DNA from: Paraburkholderia nodosa
GTDB taxonomy: Bacteria > Pseudomonadota > Gammaproteobacteria > Burkholderiales > Burkholderiaceae
Direction: 5' to 3'
DNA: 64,000 bases
Assembly (NCBI RefSeq): GCF_001718195.1
Contig: NZ_MCNV01000006.1
Coordinates: 62,001 to 126,000 of the forward strand
Shown: positions 27,688 through 35,450 of the stretch, one piece after another
Layout: each line of letters begins with the position of its first letter
Position numbering within the stretch: position 1 is the first letter of the stretch
Made by a program: the position numbers and the translations under genes
The notes under the pieces: generated by a model
Databases searched by the model: none
Told to the model about the DNA's origin: nothing
Seen by the model: only the letters and a program-made list of their open reading frames with translations

Positions 27688-28935
27688 TTACATCTGCAGC
27701 AGCGTCTGGTCGACGGTCTGCTGCGTCTTGATGGTCTGCGCGTTCGCCTGGTAGTTGCGCTGGGCCGTAATCAGGTCGACGAGCTGGTTCGTCAGGTCGA
27801 CGTTCGACGCTTCGAGCGCGCCGCCCGTGAGCGTGCCGTGGTTCGTGCTGCCCGGCGTGGAGACCTGCGCGACGCCCGAGGCCGCCGTTTGCTGGAACTG
27901 GTTGCCGCCCAGGTTCAAAAGGCCGTTCGGGTTGTTGAAGTTGGCGAGCACGATCTGGCCGAGCGACATGGTCTGGCCGTTCGAGTAGTTGCCGGTGATG
28001 GTGCCGTCCGCGGCGATCGAGAAGTTCGAGAGCGTGCCGCTCGCGTAGCCGTCCTGGGCGAGGTTGTTCACGCCGTTGGCCGAGCCGTACTGCGTCGTGC
28101 CCGCGAGGTCGAGCGTCAGCGACTGGGGCTTCGTGGAGCCGTCCGTCGGGTTGATGCTGAAGGTGAACGACGTGGTGCCGTTGCTCGACACGGTGGCGTT
28201 GGTCGGATCCGGCGTGATGCTCTGCAGCGCGCCGGACGAGCTGAACTGCGCCGTACCGAGCTTTTCCACCGAGCCGGGCTGACCGGCATACACGGTCCAC
28301 TGGCCGCTCGTCGCGTCTTTCGCGAAATACATGTTGACCGTCTGTGCGCCGCCGAGCGTGTCGTAAGCCGTGACCGACGTCGAATACGTGTAGCTCGTCG
28401 AGTCGGTTTCGCTGAAGGTCGTCGTGGTAGGCGTCGTGGCCTGCGCGTTCAGGTTCAGCTGCGCCGTGATGTTCTTGGTCGCAACCGGCGCGATGTTGGT
28501 GGTCGGCACCTGCAGCGGCACGGTCTGCGCGGTGTTGATCACGCCCGTCGAACTGGCGGCATAGCCCATCAGGTCGTTGCCCGACGCGTCGGTGATAAAG
28601 CCGTTCTTGTCGAGCTGGAACACGCCGTTACGCGAATACGTGATCGTGCCGTTGTGCGACATCTGGTAGAAGCCGTTGCCGTTGATGGCGACGTTCAGCG
28701 CCTGGCCCGTCGTGCTGATCGTGCCTTGCGCGAAGTCCTGCTGCACGGTCTGGAGCGAGGCGCCGAGGCCGATCTGGTTGCCCACCGACGTCGCGATGGT
28801 GTTCGCGTAGACGTCGGCGAACTGCGCCGTGCTCTGCTTGAAGCCGACGGTGTTCGCATTGGCGATGTTGTTGCCGATCACGTCGAGGTCGTTCGACGAC
28901 GCGGCGAGGCCGCTCAATCCTTGCTGGTAGCCCAT
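27688..28935 (-). CDS. flgE: FlgE, hook protein
   Basis: Subunit of the universal-joint hook, 415 residues. N-terminal GYQQGLSGLAASSNDLDVIG and NNIANANTVGFKQSTAQFAD; C-terminal LEASNVDLTNQLVDLITAQR and NYQANAQTIKTQQTVDQTLL. The middle domain is Thr/Ser-rich as usual. It is exported under the control of FlgD (cap) and FliK (length). Confidence 0.97.
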   Translation of the reverse strand: MGYQQGLSGLAASSNDLDVIGNNIANANTVGFKQSTAQFADVYANTIATSVGNQIGLGASLQTVQQDFAQGTISTTGQALNVAINGNGFYQMSHNGTITYSRNGVFQLDKNGFITDASGNDLMGYAASSTGVINTAQTVPLQVPTTNIAPVATKNITAQLNLNAQATTPTTTTFSETDSTSYTYSTSVTAYDTLGGAQTVNMYFAKDATSGQWTVYAGQPGSVEKLGTAQFSSSGALQSITPDPTNATVSSNGTTSFTFSINPTDGSTKPQSLTLDLAGTTQYGSANGVNNLAQDGYASGTLSNFSIAADGTITGNYSNGQTMSLGQIVLANFNNPNGLLNLGGNQFQQTAASGVAQVSTPGSTNHGTLTGGALEASNVDLTNQLVDLITAQRNYQANAQTIKTQQTVDQTLLQM

Positions 28936-28961
28936 GGTTGTCTACTCCGCGTTTATCGTGT

Positions 28962-29675
28962 TCAGAGAATGGCGCCGACGCTCGTAAGCGCGACGGTCTT
29001 GCCGTTGGCGAGCGAGAGGCTCGGGGTGCCGTCCGACTTCTGGACCACGCCCTGCACCTGGCTCGCGACGAGCGCGGTTGCCGTGGCTGACTGGCCGTTG
29101 GTCGTCGCGCTGGCGCTGATCGTGTAGGTGCCGTCGGCGACCGTATTGCCCGAGCTGTCCTTGCCGTTCCAGGTGACCGGCACGGTGCCGGCCGACTGCG
29201 CGCCGAGGTCGAGCGTGTTGACGACCTGGCCTGCCGAATTGGTGATCGTGAGCTTCACGTCCGAGACCGCCGAAGGCAGCGTCACGCCGAGCTGCGGCGC
29301 GCTGCCGCTCGACACGGCGGCGCTGCTGCCCGGGGCGAGCACGGTCGAGCCGATCAGCAGCGCGGCCTGCGCGTTCTGGCCCGCCGAAAGCTGCGTGGAG
29401 AGCGACGACAGCGACGTGTTGAGCTGCTGGATGCCCGACACCGTGTTGATCTGGGCGAGCTGCGAGGTCATCTGCGAGCTGTCCATCGGATTGGTCGGGT
29501 CCTGGTTCTGCAACTGCGCAACGAGCATCCGCAGGAACGTGGACTGCAGGTCGCTCGCGCTCGTGCCGCTCGACGACGCCGACGACGAACTCGAGCTCGT
29601 GCCGTTCATGGTGTCGAGCAGTTGCTGCGACACGGTGGCGGTGCTGCCGCCGATGGTTGTGTTGCTGGAACTCAA
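28962..29675 (-). CDS. flgD: FlgD, hook cap/scaffold protein
   Basis: Cap on which hook subunits assemble, 237 residues. The conserved N-terminal core is SDLQSTFLRMLVAQLQNQDP and TNPMDSSQMTSQLAQINTVS; the C-terminal Ig-like part has GKDSSGNTVADGTYTISASA. The start is TTG at 29675, with GGGAGA six bases upstream; no ATG occurs before the conserved core except one inside a Ser run. Confidence 0.95.
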   Translation of the reverse strand: MSSSNTTIGGSTATVSQQLLDTMNGTSSSSSSASSSGTSASDLQSTFLRMLVAQLQNQDPTNPMDSSQMTSQLAQINTVSGIQQLNTSLSSLSTQLSAGQNAQAALLIGSTVLAPGSSAAVSSGSAPQLGVTLPSAVSDVKLTITNSAGQVVNTLDLGAQSAGTVPVTWNGKDSSGNTVADGTYTISASATTNGQSATATALVASQVQGVVQKSDGTPSLSLANGKTVALTSVGAIL

Positions 29676-29810
29676 CGCGTTCTCCCTCGATTGCGCTTCG
29701 TGCTTTGGCGTGTGGTGGTGGCAGGCGCTGCTTCATTTCGCGCCCGCTGGTCTCTGTATGTACTGCAGTGTCCGTACTGACTGCGGCTTGCCGTGCTTCA
29801 GGCTGCCGCT

Positions 29811-30236
29811 TTACGTTCCGATCGTGAGCGTCTTGAGCATCAGCGTCTTGGCCGTGTTCAGCGTTTCGACGTTGGCCTGGTACGAGCGTGACGCCGAGAT
29901 CATGTTCACCATCTCCTGCACCGGATCGACGTTCGGCATCGTCACGTAGCCGTCCGCGTTGGCGGAGGGATTGTCGGGATCGTAGGTCTCTTTCATGGGC
30001 GTCGGGTCGTCCACCACGCCGGTCACCCTGACGCCGCCCACCTGCTGGCCCGAGGCCGTGCGCGCGCCGCCGAGCGGGTTCACTGCGAACACGACCTGCT
30101 TCGCCTTGTACGGCTGGCCGTCGGGGCCGGTCGTGCTGTCGGCGTTGGCGAGGTTGGACGCCGTCACGTTCAGGCGCTGCGATTCCGCCGTCATGGCGGA
30201 GCCCGCAACGCTGAAGATGTTCATCAGGGATGGCAT
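29811..30236 (-). CDS. flgC: FlgC, proximal rod protein
   Basis: Rod subunit of 141 residues. N-terminal [20 protein letters not shown] and [21 protein letters not shown]-terminal [20 protein letters not shown], which is diagnostic for FlgC. It sits between flgB and flgD, with 135 bp before flgD that hold no recognisable gene. Confidence 0.97.
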   Translation of the reverse strand: MPSLMNIFSVAGSAMTAESQRLNVTASNLANADSTTGPDGQPYKAKQVVFAVNPLGGARTASGQQVGGVRVTGVVDDPTPMKETYDPDNPSANADGYVTMPNVDPVQEMVNMISASRSYQANVETLNTAKTLMLKTLTIGT

Positions 30237-30324
30237 GGTTTCGTAGACCTCACATCAGGTGCGCGTCACGCGCGCGTTGGTCGTTCATGGCTTCGTTACT
30301 GCGTCTTCCGGTTGCGTGCGGCGA

Positions 30325-30840
30325 TCAGCTCGAACCCGAGGTGATCGCGGAGAGCATCGTCTTGATCTGCTGCGAGACCACCGTCATGCCCGACTCGAAG
30401 TGCAGCGCGTTGTCGGCGAACTGCACGCGTTCGGTGTCGAGATCGACCGTGTTGCCGTCGAGCGCGGGCTGCACCGGCGTGCGGTACATGAGCTGGCTCT
30501 TGTAGGTGTCGGCGGGGCCGCCCGTCGGGATCAGCTTCGCGTCGCCGGCCATGTGGCCCGACTTGGTCGACGCCATCTGCATGCCGCTCGTCACGCCCGC
30601 GGGCTGCGCCATGGCGAGCGGCTGGGCGTTGCCGCCCGAGGTGGCCTTCATGCCCACCGTGCCGCCGGCGCCCTGCTGGCGCAAAGCGCCGGCGAGCGAC
30701 GCCGCGAAGTCCACGTCGCGCGCCTGGTAGCCCGGCGTGTCGGCGTTCGCGATGTTCGAAGAGATCAATGCCTGCCGCGTGGCGCGCACATCGAGCGCTT
30801 CGCGCCCAAAGGCGAATTCGGCATCGAGTTTGTCCAGCAT
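30325..30840 (-). CDS. flgB: FlgB, proximal rod protein
   Basis: Rod subunit, first gene of the flgBCDEFGHIJ operon. It has 171 residues from the ATG at 30840, which has GGAGAA seven bases upstream; the frame is open for 62 more codons but those are non-coding in character. N-terminal FAFGREALDVRATRQALISS, then NIANADTPGYQARDVDF; C-terminal TVDLDTERVQFADNALHFES. A shared FlhDC-box-like element lies 150 bp upstream. Confidence 0.96.
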   Translation of the reverse strand: MLDKLDAEFAFGREALDVRATRQALISSNIANADTPGYQARDVDFAASLAGALRQQGAGGTVGMKATSGGNAQPLAMAQPAGVTSGMQMASTKSGHMAGDAKLIPTGGPADTYKSQLMYRTPVQPALDGNTVDLDTERVQFADNALHFESGMTVVSQQIKTMLSAITSGSS

Positions 30841-30990
30841 CGGGCGTTCTCCGTGAAACGAAAAGGATTCGGCGTGAGCGCGGCGGGCTCGCCAGGCGGC
30901 GGGGAAACCGGCGCAAACGTTAGGCGCGTGGTCCGAAGGCCTTTGCGCATGGAGTGGAATATTAGGCGGGGGTGGCAAGAACCAATCGGA

Positions 30991-31020
30991 CGAATAGCCG
31001 GTAAAGCGCCCCTCTATTCG
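30991..31020. promoter_or_regulatory. Putative FlhDC box between flgB and flgA
   Basis: Perfect 7-bp inverted repeat, CGAATAG and CTATTCG, around a 16-bp GC-rich centre. It is the most symmetrical member of the four related elements in the window and lies between the divergent flgB and flgA genes. AATAG-type halves resemble FlhD4C2 half-sites of enterics. Assignment is inferred. Confidence 0.65.
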
Positions 31021-31086
31021 ACGCAAGCGCGCGGGGGGCGCCGCCTAGAATGCGAGGCGTGTCAATGCAATCGATGGAGAACGACA

Positions 31087-32388
31087 ATGCCGCAGACTGC
31101 CCCTTTCCGTAGGCCGCACGACGGCCTGGAGCGGCGTGCGCGCGCGCTGTCGTGGCGCGCGTCCTGGACGTGCGTGCTGGCCTGCGCCCTTGGCAGCGCG
31201 CTCTTTGGCGGCACGCTCGCTCATGCACAAACTCCGGCGCAATCTGAAGCCGCCGGCGGCCAGATCTTCATTGCGGGCCCCGGCGACCGCTCGGGCGCCG
31301 ACGCCGCGCAGATGAACGCGATGCTCGCGAGCAATGCGAAGAAGCCCGCCGCGGCTGTAGCCAGCGTTGCTCCCGCCAATGAGGCCGCACCGTTGCGCGC
31401 GGCCAGCTACGCCGATCTGAATTCGCGCGGCGTGCCGGAGGACGCACGCGCGGGCGTCGAGTCGAACGGCATGATCACGATACCGGGTCCCGGCGAGCGC
31501 GCGCCCCAAGGCGACGCGCCGCGCATCGTCACGGTTCCCGCGCCGGGCGCGAGCGCCCAGCCCATGCGCGTGCCGGCGGCCAACGCGAACAACGCGGGCA
31601 CGCTGCAGCGCGTGAACCTGTCTACCGCCGCGAACCGCGTCGCCCCGGTGGTCGTAGACGCCGGCGCGGCGACGCTCGCGAAGCCGGTTGCCAGCGCAAG
31701 CACCGGCGCGCCGCCGAATCCCAATACCAGCGCCGTCGCCACGAACGTGCAGGCCACGCCGCCGGGCCAGCAGGACGGCGAATCGATCCGCGCCGCCGCG
31801 CTCGCCTTCCTGCAGCAGCAGTCGGCAGGCTTGCCGGGCCACGTGAGCATCACGGTCGCGCCGGTGTTTCCGCGTGGCCTCGCAGCCTGCACGTCACTCG
31901 AGCCGTTCATGCCGCCGGGCGCGCGCACCTATGGCCACACGACCGTGGGCGTGCGCTGCATCGGCGCGAAGCCGTGGACGCTCTATGTGAGCGCGCGCAT
32001 TGCGGTGGACGTGACCTACTACGTGGCCTCGCGCCAGATCGGCGCGGGCGAAGCGCTTTCGGCCGCCGATTTCATGCCGCGCGCGGGCGACCTCGCGAAC
32101 CTGCCGCAGACCATCATCACCGATCCCAACCAGGCGACCGGCGCCGTCGCGCTCGCCCGGATTTCCGCGGGACTGCCGCTGCGCACCGACATGTTGCGCA
32201 GCGCCGCCTCGGTGGTCATCGGCCAGACGGTCAAGGTGATTGCCGTGGGCAGCAACTTCACGATCTCCGCCGAGGGCAGCGCGCTCAACAACGCCGAGCC
32301 GGGCCAGCAGGTGCGCGTGCGCACGAGCGGTGGCCAGATCATCTCGGGCGTGGTCAAGGACGCGGGTACCGTGCAGGTGCAGATCTAG
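31087..32388 (+). CDS. flgA: FlgA, P-ring chaperone with long N-terminal region
   Basis: Periplasmic chaperone for P-ring (FlgI) assembly. It is 433 residues, about twice the 219 of E. coli. A signal peptide (TCVLACALGSALFGGTLAHA, cut after AHA near 47) is followed by about 180 extra residues that are Ala/Pro/Asn-rich. These hold three related motifs: IFIAGPGDR, ITIPGPGER and IVTVPAPG. The normal FlgA domain starts at about 230 (ESIRAAALAFLQQQSAGLPG) and ends with the SAF-like part QTVKVIAVGSNFTISAEGSA. The ATG at 31087 has GGAG upstream. It diverges from flgB. Confidence 0.93.
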   Translation: MPQTAPFRRPHDGLERRARALSWRASWTCVLACALGSALFGGTLAHAQTPAQSEAAGGQIFIAGPGDRSGADAAQMNAMLASNAKKPAAAVASVAPANEAAPLRAASYADLNSRGVPEDARAGVESNGMITIPGPGERAPQGDAPRIVTVPAPGASAQPMRVPAANANNAGTLQRVNLSTAANRVAPVVVDAGAATLAKPVASASTGAPPNPNTSAVATNVQATPPGQQDGESIRAAALAFLQQQSAGLPGHVSITVAPVFPRGLAACTSLEPFMPPGARTYGHTTVGVRCIGAKPWTLYVSARIAVDVTYYVASRQIGAGEALSAADFMPRAGDLANLPQTIITDPNQATGAVALARISAGLPLRTDMLRSAASVVIGQTVKVIAVGSNFTISAEGSALNNAEPGQQVRVRTSGGQIISGVVKDAGTVQVQI

Positions 32389-32512
32389 GGCCGGTAAGCG
32401 CTGGCAAGGGCCGGATCAGGGCGCGCCGAGCCCCGTCCGGCGGCCCGATCCGGCCGTCTCCGGCTTTGTGCGCCAGCACACGTAACAGCATGTAACGGTG
32501 GGATTTTTCGGC

Positions 32513-32540
32513 TAAAGTTCGGCCCGACCTGTGCCGTTAT
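32513..32540 (+). promoter_or_regulatory. Sigma-28 (FliA) promoter of flgM
   Basis: -35 TAAAGTTC and -10 GCCGTTAT with a 12-bp spacer; seven of eight bases match FliA consensus at each box. The flgM start codon is 30 bp downstream. This gives flgM the usual late promoter in which sigma-28 drives its own antagonist. Confidence 0.82.
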
Positions 32541-32569
32541 CAAGGTCAAATCGATCAGGAACGCCCATC

Positions 32570-32914
32570 GTGAAAGTTGACTCCTCCACCCGCAATGATC
32601 CGCGCACGCTGCAGGATGGCCTCGCGCGCTCGCAAGCCGATTCGACCGGCGTAAGCACCGACACCGCTACCACCTCCGGCGCGGCAGGCAGCACGACCGC
32701 CGCCGCTCAAGGCGGCGCGAACGTGAGCCTGTCGTCGCTCTCGTCGACGATGCGCTCGCTCGCGGCGAGCGGTTCCGCCGACATCGACACGGCGCACGTG
32801 CAGTCGATCAAGGACGCGATCCGCAACGGCACGTTGCAGATCGACTCCGGCAAGATCGCCGACGGCGTGATCCAGACCGCGCGCGACCTCATGAAGCCGA
32901 CGTCGGGCAACTGA
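32570..32914 (+). CDS. flgM: FlgM, anti-sigma-28 factor
   Basis: Binds FliA until the hook is finished, then leaves the cell through the export channel. It is 114 residues from the GTG at 32570, chosen because AGGA lies nine bases upstream and the start falls just after the sigma-28 promoter. The disordered N-terminal half is Ser/Thr/Ala-rich. The C-terminal FliA-binding helices are recognisable (DIDTAHVQSIKDAIRNGTLQ and IDSGKIADGVIQTARDLM). Confidence 0.93.
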   Translation: MKVDSSTRNDPRTLQDGLARSQADSTGVSTDTATTSGAAGSTTAAAQGGANVSLSSLSSTMRSLAASGSADIDTAHVQSIKDAIRNGTLQIDSGKIADGVIQTARDLMKPTSGN

Positions 32915-32964
32915 CGCCCGATGCGCGAGCGCCGCGCAAACCTCGCTTTTTTTGGTGCCTTGCA

Positions 32965-33408
32965 ATGAAAGATGCCCTGTTGGCCACACTGATCGACGAA
33001 CACGCCACGGTCGAGGCGTTCGCGTCGCTGCTCGCCTATGAAGAAAAGGCGCTCGTGTCGGCCGATGGCATGGAGGCGCTCCCGCAAATCGTCGAGCAGA
33101 AGACGACGCTCACGCAGCGTCTCGCGGGCCTCGAAAAAGCGCGCGACGCGCAACTGGCCGGCCTCGGCCTGCCGGGCGGCCGCAAGGGCATCGAAATGGC
33201 CTGCGACGGCGACGCGCGTCTGGCAAGTCAGTGGGCGCTGCTCAAGGGGTCGACCGAGCGTGCGCGCCGCAAGAATCTCACCATTGGCATGATGATCCGC
33301 ACGCGCATGGAACATAACCGCCGCGCGCTCTCGATCCTGCGCGGCGAAACGGGCAACGGCTCGATGCTGTACGGTCCCGATGGGCGGTTGCCGGCGTTCG
33401 GGCTGTAA
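32965..33408 (+). CDS. flgN: FlgN, export chaperone for FlgK and FlgL
   Basis: Cytoplasmic chaperone of the two hook-filament junction proteins. It is 147 residues and all-helical. It has the FlgN-type start LATLIDEHATVEAFASLLAY, EEKALVSADGMEALPQIVEQ and KTTLTQRLAGLEKARD. It follows flgM after 50 bp and is closed by a strong intrinsic terminator. Confidence 0.93.
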   Translation: MKDALLATLIDEHATVEAFASLLAYEEKALVSADGMEALPQIVEQKTTLTQRLAGLEKARDAQLAGLGLPGGRKGIEMACDGDARLASQWALLKGSTERARRKNLTIGMMIRTRMEHNRRALSILRGETGNGSMLYGPDGRLPAFGL

Positions 33409-33434
33409 GCGCGCGTAGAGCATCCGCCAAAGAC

Positions 33435-33466
33435 AAAAGCCGAAGCAGTGATGCTTCGGCTTTTTT
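33435..33466 (+). terminator. Intrinsic terminator of flgMN
   Basis: Thirteen-bp perfect stem including the arms GCCGAAGCA/TGCTTCGGC, loop GTGA, followed by a run of six T. It begins 27 bp after flgN. The A-rich left arm could also let it act on the opposite strand. Confidence 0.92.
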
Positions 33467-33492
33467 GTTTTGCGCGAGTCCAGTCCGCCAAC

Positions 33493-33526
33493 AAAAAAGC
33501 CGGGGCACTCTCGCACCCTGGCTCTT
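33493..33526 (-). terminator. Intrinsic terminator of the flhF-flhG-fliA operon
   Basis: On the minus strand, the arms GCCAGGG and CCCCGGC (one mismatch) flank a 10-nt loop and run into six T. It lies 55 bp beyond the fliA stop and faces the flgMN terminator. Confidence 0.7.
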
Positions 33527-33580
33527 TCATTGCAACTTCAGTCCCGCTCGCGCTGGCCGCCGCGCGCGCCGTCTACCGCC

Positions 33581-34312
33581 TCAATTCTCCTGGCCGGCCC
33601 ACGACATCTCGCGCAGTCGCGTGCGTAGGCGCGCCACCGCCTGGCTGTGCAGCTGGCACACGCGCGACTCGCTCACCTCCATCACCGCGCCGATTTCGCG
33701 CAGGTTCATGCCGCGCTCGTAATAGAGCGACATGAGCAGCTTCTCGCGCTCGGGCAGCCGGTCGATCGCCTCGATGAGCGCGCCGCGCAGGCTGTCGTCG
33801 AGTAGCGCCGAAAGCGGGTCCGAATGATCGACGCAGTAGCGGTCGAGGAACGGTTCGTCCTCGGCGGAGCGGTCGAAGTCTTCGTAGTAGATGAGCTGGC
33901 TGCCATGCAGTTCCTGCAGCATGCTCTGGTACTCGTCGAGCGGCATGCTCAGATGCTCGGCGATCTCCGTCTCGCTCGCCGAGCGCCCGAGCCGCTGCTC
34001 CACCTTGTGCACCGCGCTTTCCACTTCACGCGAGGTGCGGCGCAGGCTGCGCGGCAGCCAGTCGTTGCTGCGCAGCTCGTCGAGCATTGCGCCGCGAATG
34101 CGCTGGCTCGCGTAGGTCTCGAACTGCGCGCCCTGATCTTCCTTGTAGCGGTTGGCCGCGTCGAGCAGGCCGATCATGCCGGCCTGGATCAGGTCGTCGA
34201 GGTCCACGCTCGCCGGCATCTTGGCGACGAGCTGCAAGCCGAGCCGTCTGACGAGCGGCGCGTATTTCGCGAGCACGTCGGCCTGCGAAATTTTTCCTTG
34301 AGCGTTATACAT
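33581..34312 (-). CDS. fliA: FliA, flagellar sigma factor sigma-28
   Basis: Sigma factor for late flagellar and chemotaxis genes. It is 243 residues. Region 2 includes DLIQAGMIGLLDAANRYKE and FETYASQRIRGAMLDELRS; region 3 NDWLPRSLRRTSREVESAVH; region 4 with helix-turn-helix LPEREKLLMSLYYERGMNLR and VMEVSESRVCQLHSQAVARL. The ATG at 34312 was chosen because GGAG lies eight bases upstream; a GTG four codons earlier is in frame. Its target promoters can be seen at fliS, flgK, ycgR, flgM and motA. Confidence 0.97.
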   Translation of the reverse strand: MYNAQGKISQADVLAKYAPLVRRLGLQLVAKMPASVDLDDLIQAGMIGLLDAANRYKEDQGAQFETYASQRIRGAMLDELRSNDWLPRSLRRTSREVESAVHKVEQRLGRSASETEIAEHLSMPLDEYQSMLQELHGSQLIYYEDFDRSAEDEPFLDRYCVDHSDPLSALLDDSLRGALIEAIDRLPEREKLLMSLYYERGMNLREIGAVMEVSESRVCQLHSQAVARLRTRLREMSWAGQEN

Positions 34313-34358
34313 CGTGCTCTCCACTTCTCATCTCCCTGTTGGCGTCGTCGTGCGCACG

Positions 34359-35450
34359 TCAGACGTGCTGCGGCGACGTCCGCTGCGCGGGCGTATCGGT
34401 CCGCCAGCCCACATGGGCCGGAGCGGACGCGGATGTTGCGTTGGGTGCGGGATGCACACCCGTCACGGCCGCTACGAACGAATCGGCGTTCGCGGCGAGC
34501 GTGCTGTGTGCGGCGTTTGTTGCATGGGTAGCGTGGGGCTGGACGCCGGCTTGCGGCGCGCCGTCCGGATCGTCGACGGGTGCGTGGCCCGCCGCTTCAT
34601 GTTCTTCGTCCTTCGCGCCGAACAGTGCATTCGCGCGTGCCGTGGCCGGCGAGCACGCCGAGACCGCGGGTCGCATCGGCCAGTGCGGCAGTTCGGCGGC
34701 CACGTGGCGGAAATCGCGCGCGGCGGCCGTCGACGGAAACGCATCGACGATGCAGCGCGCAAGCCTGAGCGCCTGCGCCATGTGCTGATCGGCGGCGACG
34801 CTTCCGGCGCTGTCGAGCGACACGCTCAGGTAGCGGCTCGCCACCCCTGCGAGATTCTCGATCGCGGCCTGCGCGTCGCTCGCGTTCGCCACATGATTCG
34901 CGAGCACGCGAAACTGCGCGATCGCATGCGCGAAGTGCAGCCGTTTCATGCACGCGTAGGCGTCCGTGATCGACTGCGCACCGATGCGCATCACGATCAG
35001 CACATCGTGCGCATGCATGGCGAGCGGCGAAAGCGCGCCATCGGCGTCGAGCTGCGCGTCGATCAGTACGATGTCCGCGGGGCCCGAAATGACCTTCTGC
35101 AGCTGGGCGGACGTGTACTGCGCGCGATTGTCGCGCGAGGCGGCCAGCACGCCGAAGCCGAGCGCATGGCGGCCCACGGCTTCGTCGAGCGTGCGCTCGC
35201 CGCGCACGACGGCGGCGAAGTTGCCTGCGCCGCGCACACCGCCCACCAGCGCACAGACCGAGCGGGGTCCCAGACACTCGTCGATCACGAGCACGTCCTT
35301 GCCCTGCGCGGTGAGCGCCGCCGCGAGATTGACCACCGTGGTCGTGCGTCCGGGCGAACCTGCACCGCCCGTCACTGCGACCACGCGCGAGCCTTCACGC
35401 GCGAGAAGCCGCCGCAGCCCTTCAGCTTGATCGATTACGAACTTATCCAA
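34359..35450 (-). CDS. flhG: FlhG (FleN/YlxH), MinD-like regulator of flagellar number
   Basis: ParA/MinD-type protein that works with FlhF to set flagellar number and site. It is 363 residues. The deviant P-loop region reads AVTGGAGSPGRTTTVVNLAA (about 25-44). An Arg stands where the second Walker Lys is normally found, and the first Lys is missing, so normal ATP hydrolysis is doubtful. A Walker-B-like strand DIVLIDAQLDADG is present. The last 100 residues are Ala/His/Pro-rich and not conserved in character. It overlaps flhF by 8 bp and lies 46 bp before fliA. Confidence 0.9.
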   Translation of the reverse strand: MDKFVIDQAEGLRRLLAREGSRVVAVTGGAGSPGRTTTVVNLAAALTAQGKDVLVIDECLGPRSVCALVGGVRGAGNFAAVVRGERTLDEAVGRHALGFGVLAASRDNRAQYTSAQLQKVISGPADIVLIDAQLDADGALSPLAMHAHDVLIVMRIGAQSITDAYACMKRLHFAHAIAQFRVLANHVANASDAQAAIENLAGVASRYLSVSLDSAGSVAADQHMAQALRLARCIVDAFPSTAAARDFRHVAAELPHWPMRPAVSACSPATARANALFGAKDEEHEAAGHAPVDDPDGAPQAGVQPHATHATNAAHSTLAANADSFVAAVTGVHPAPNATSASAPAHVGWRTDTPAQRTSPQHV

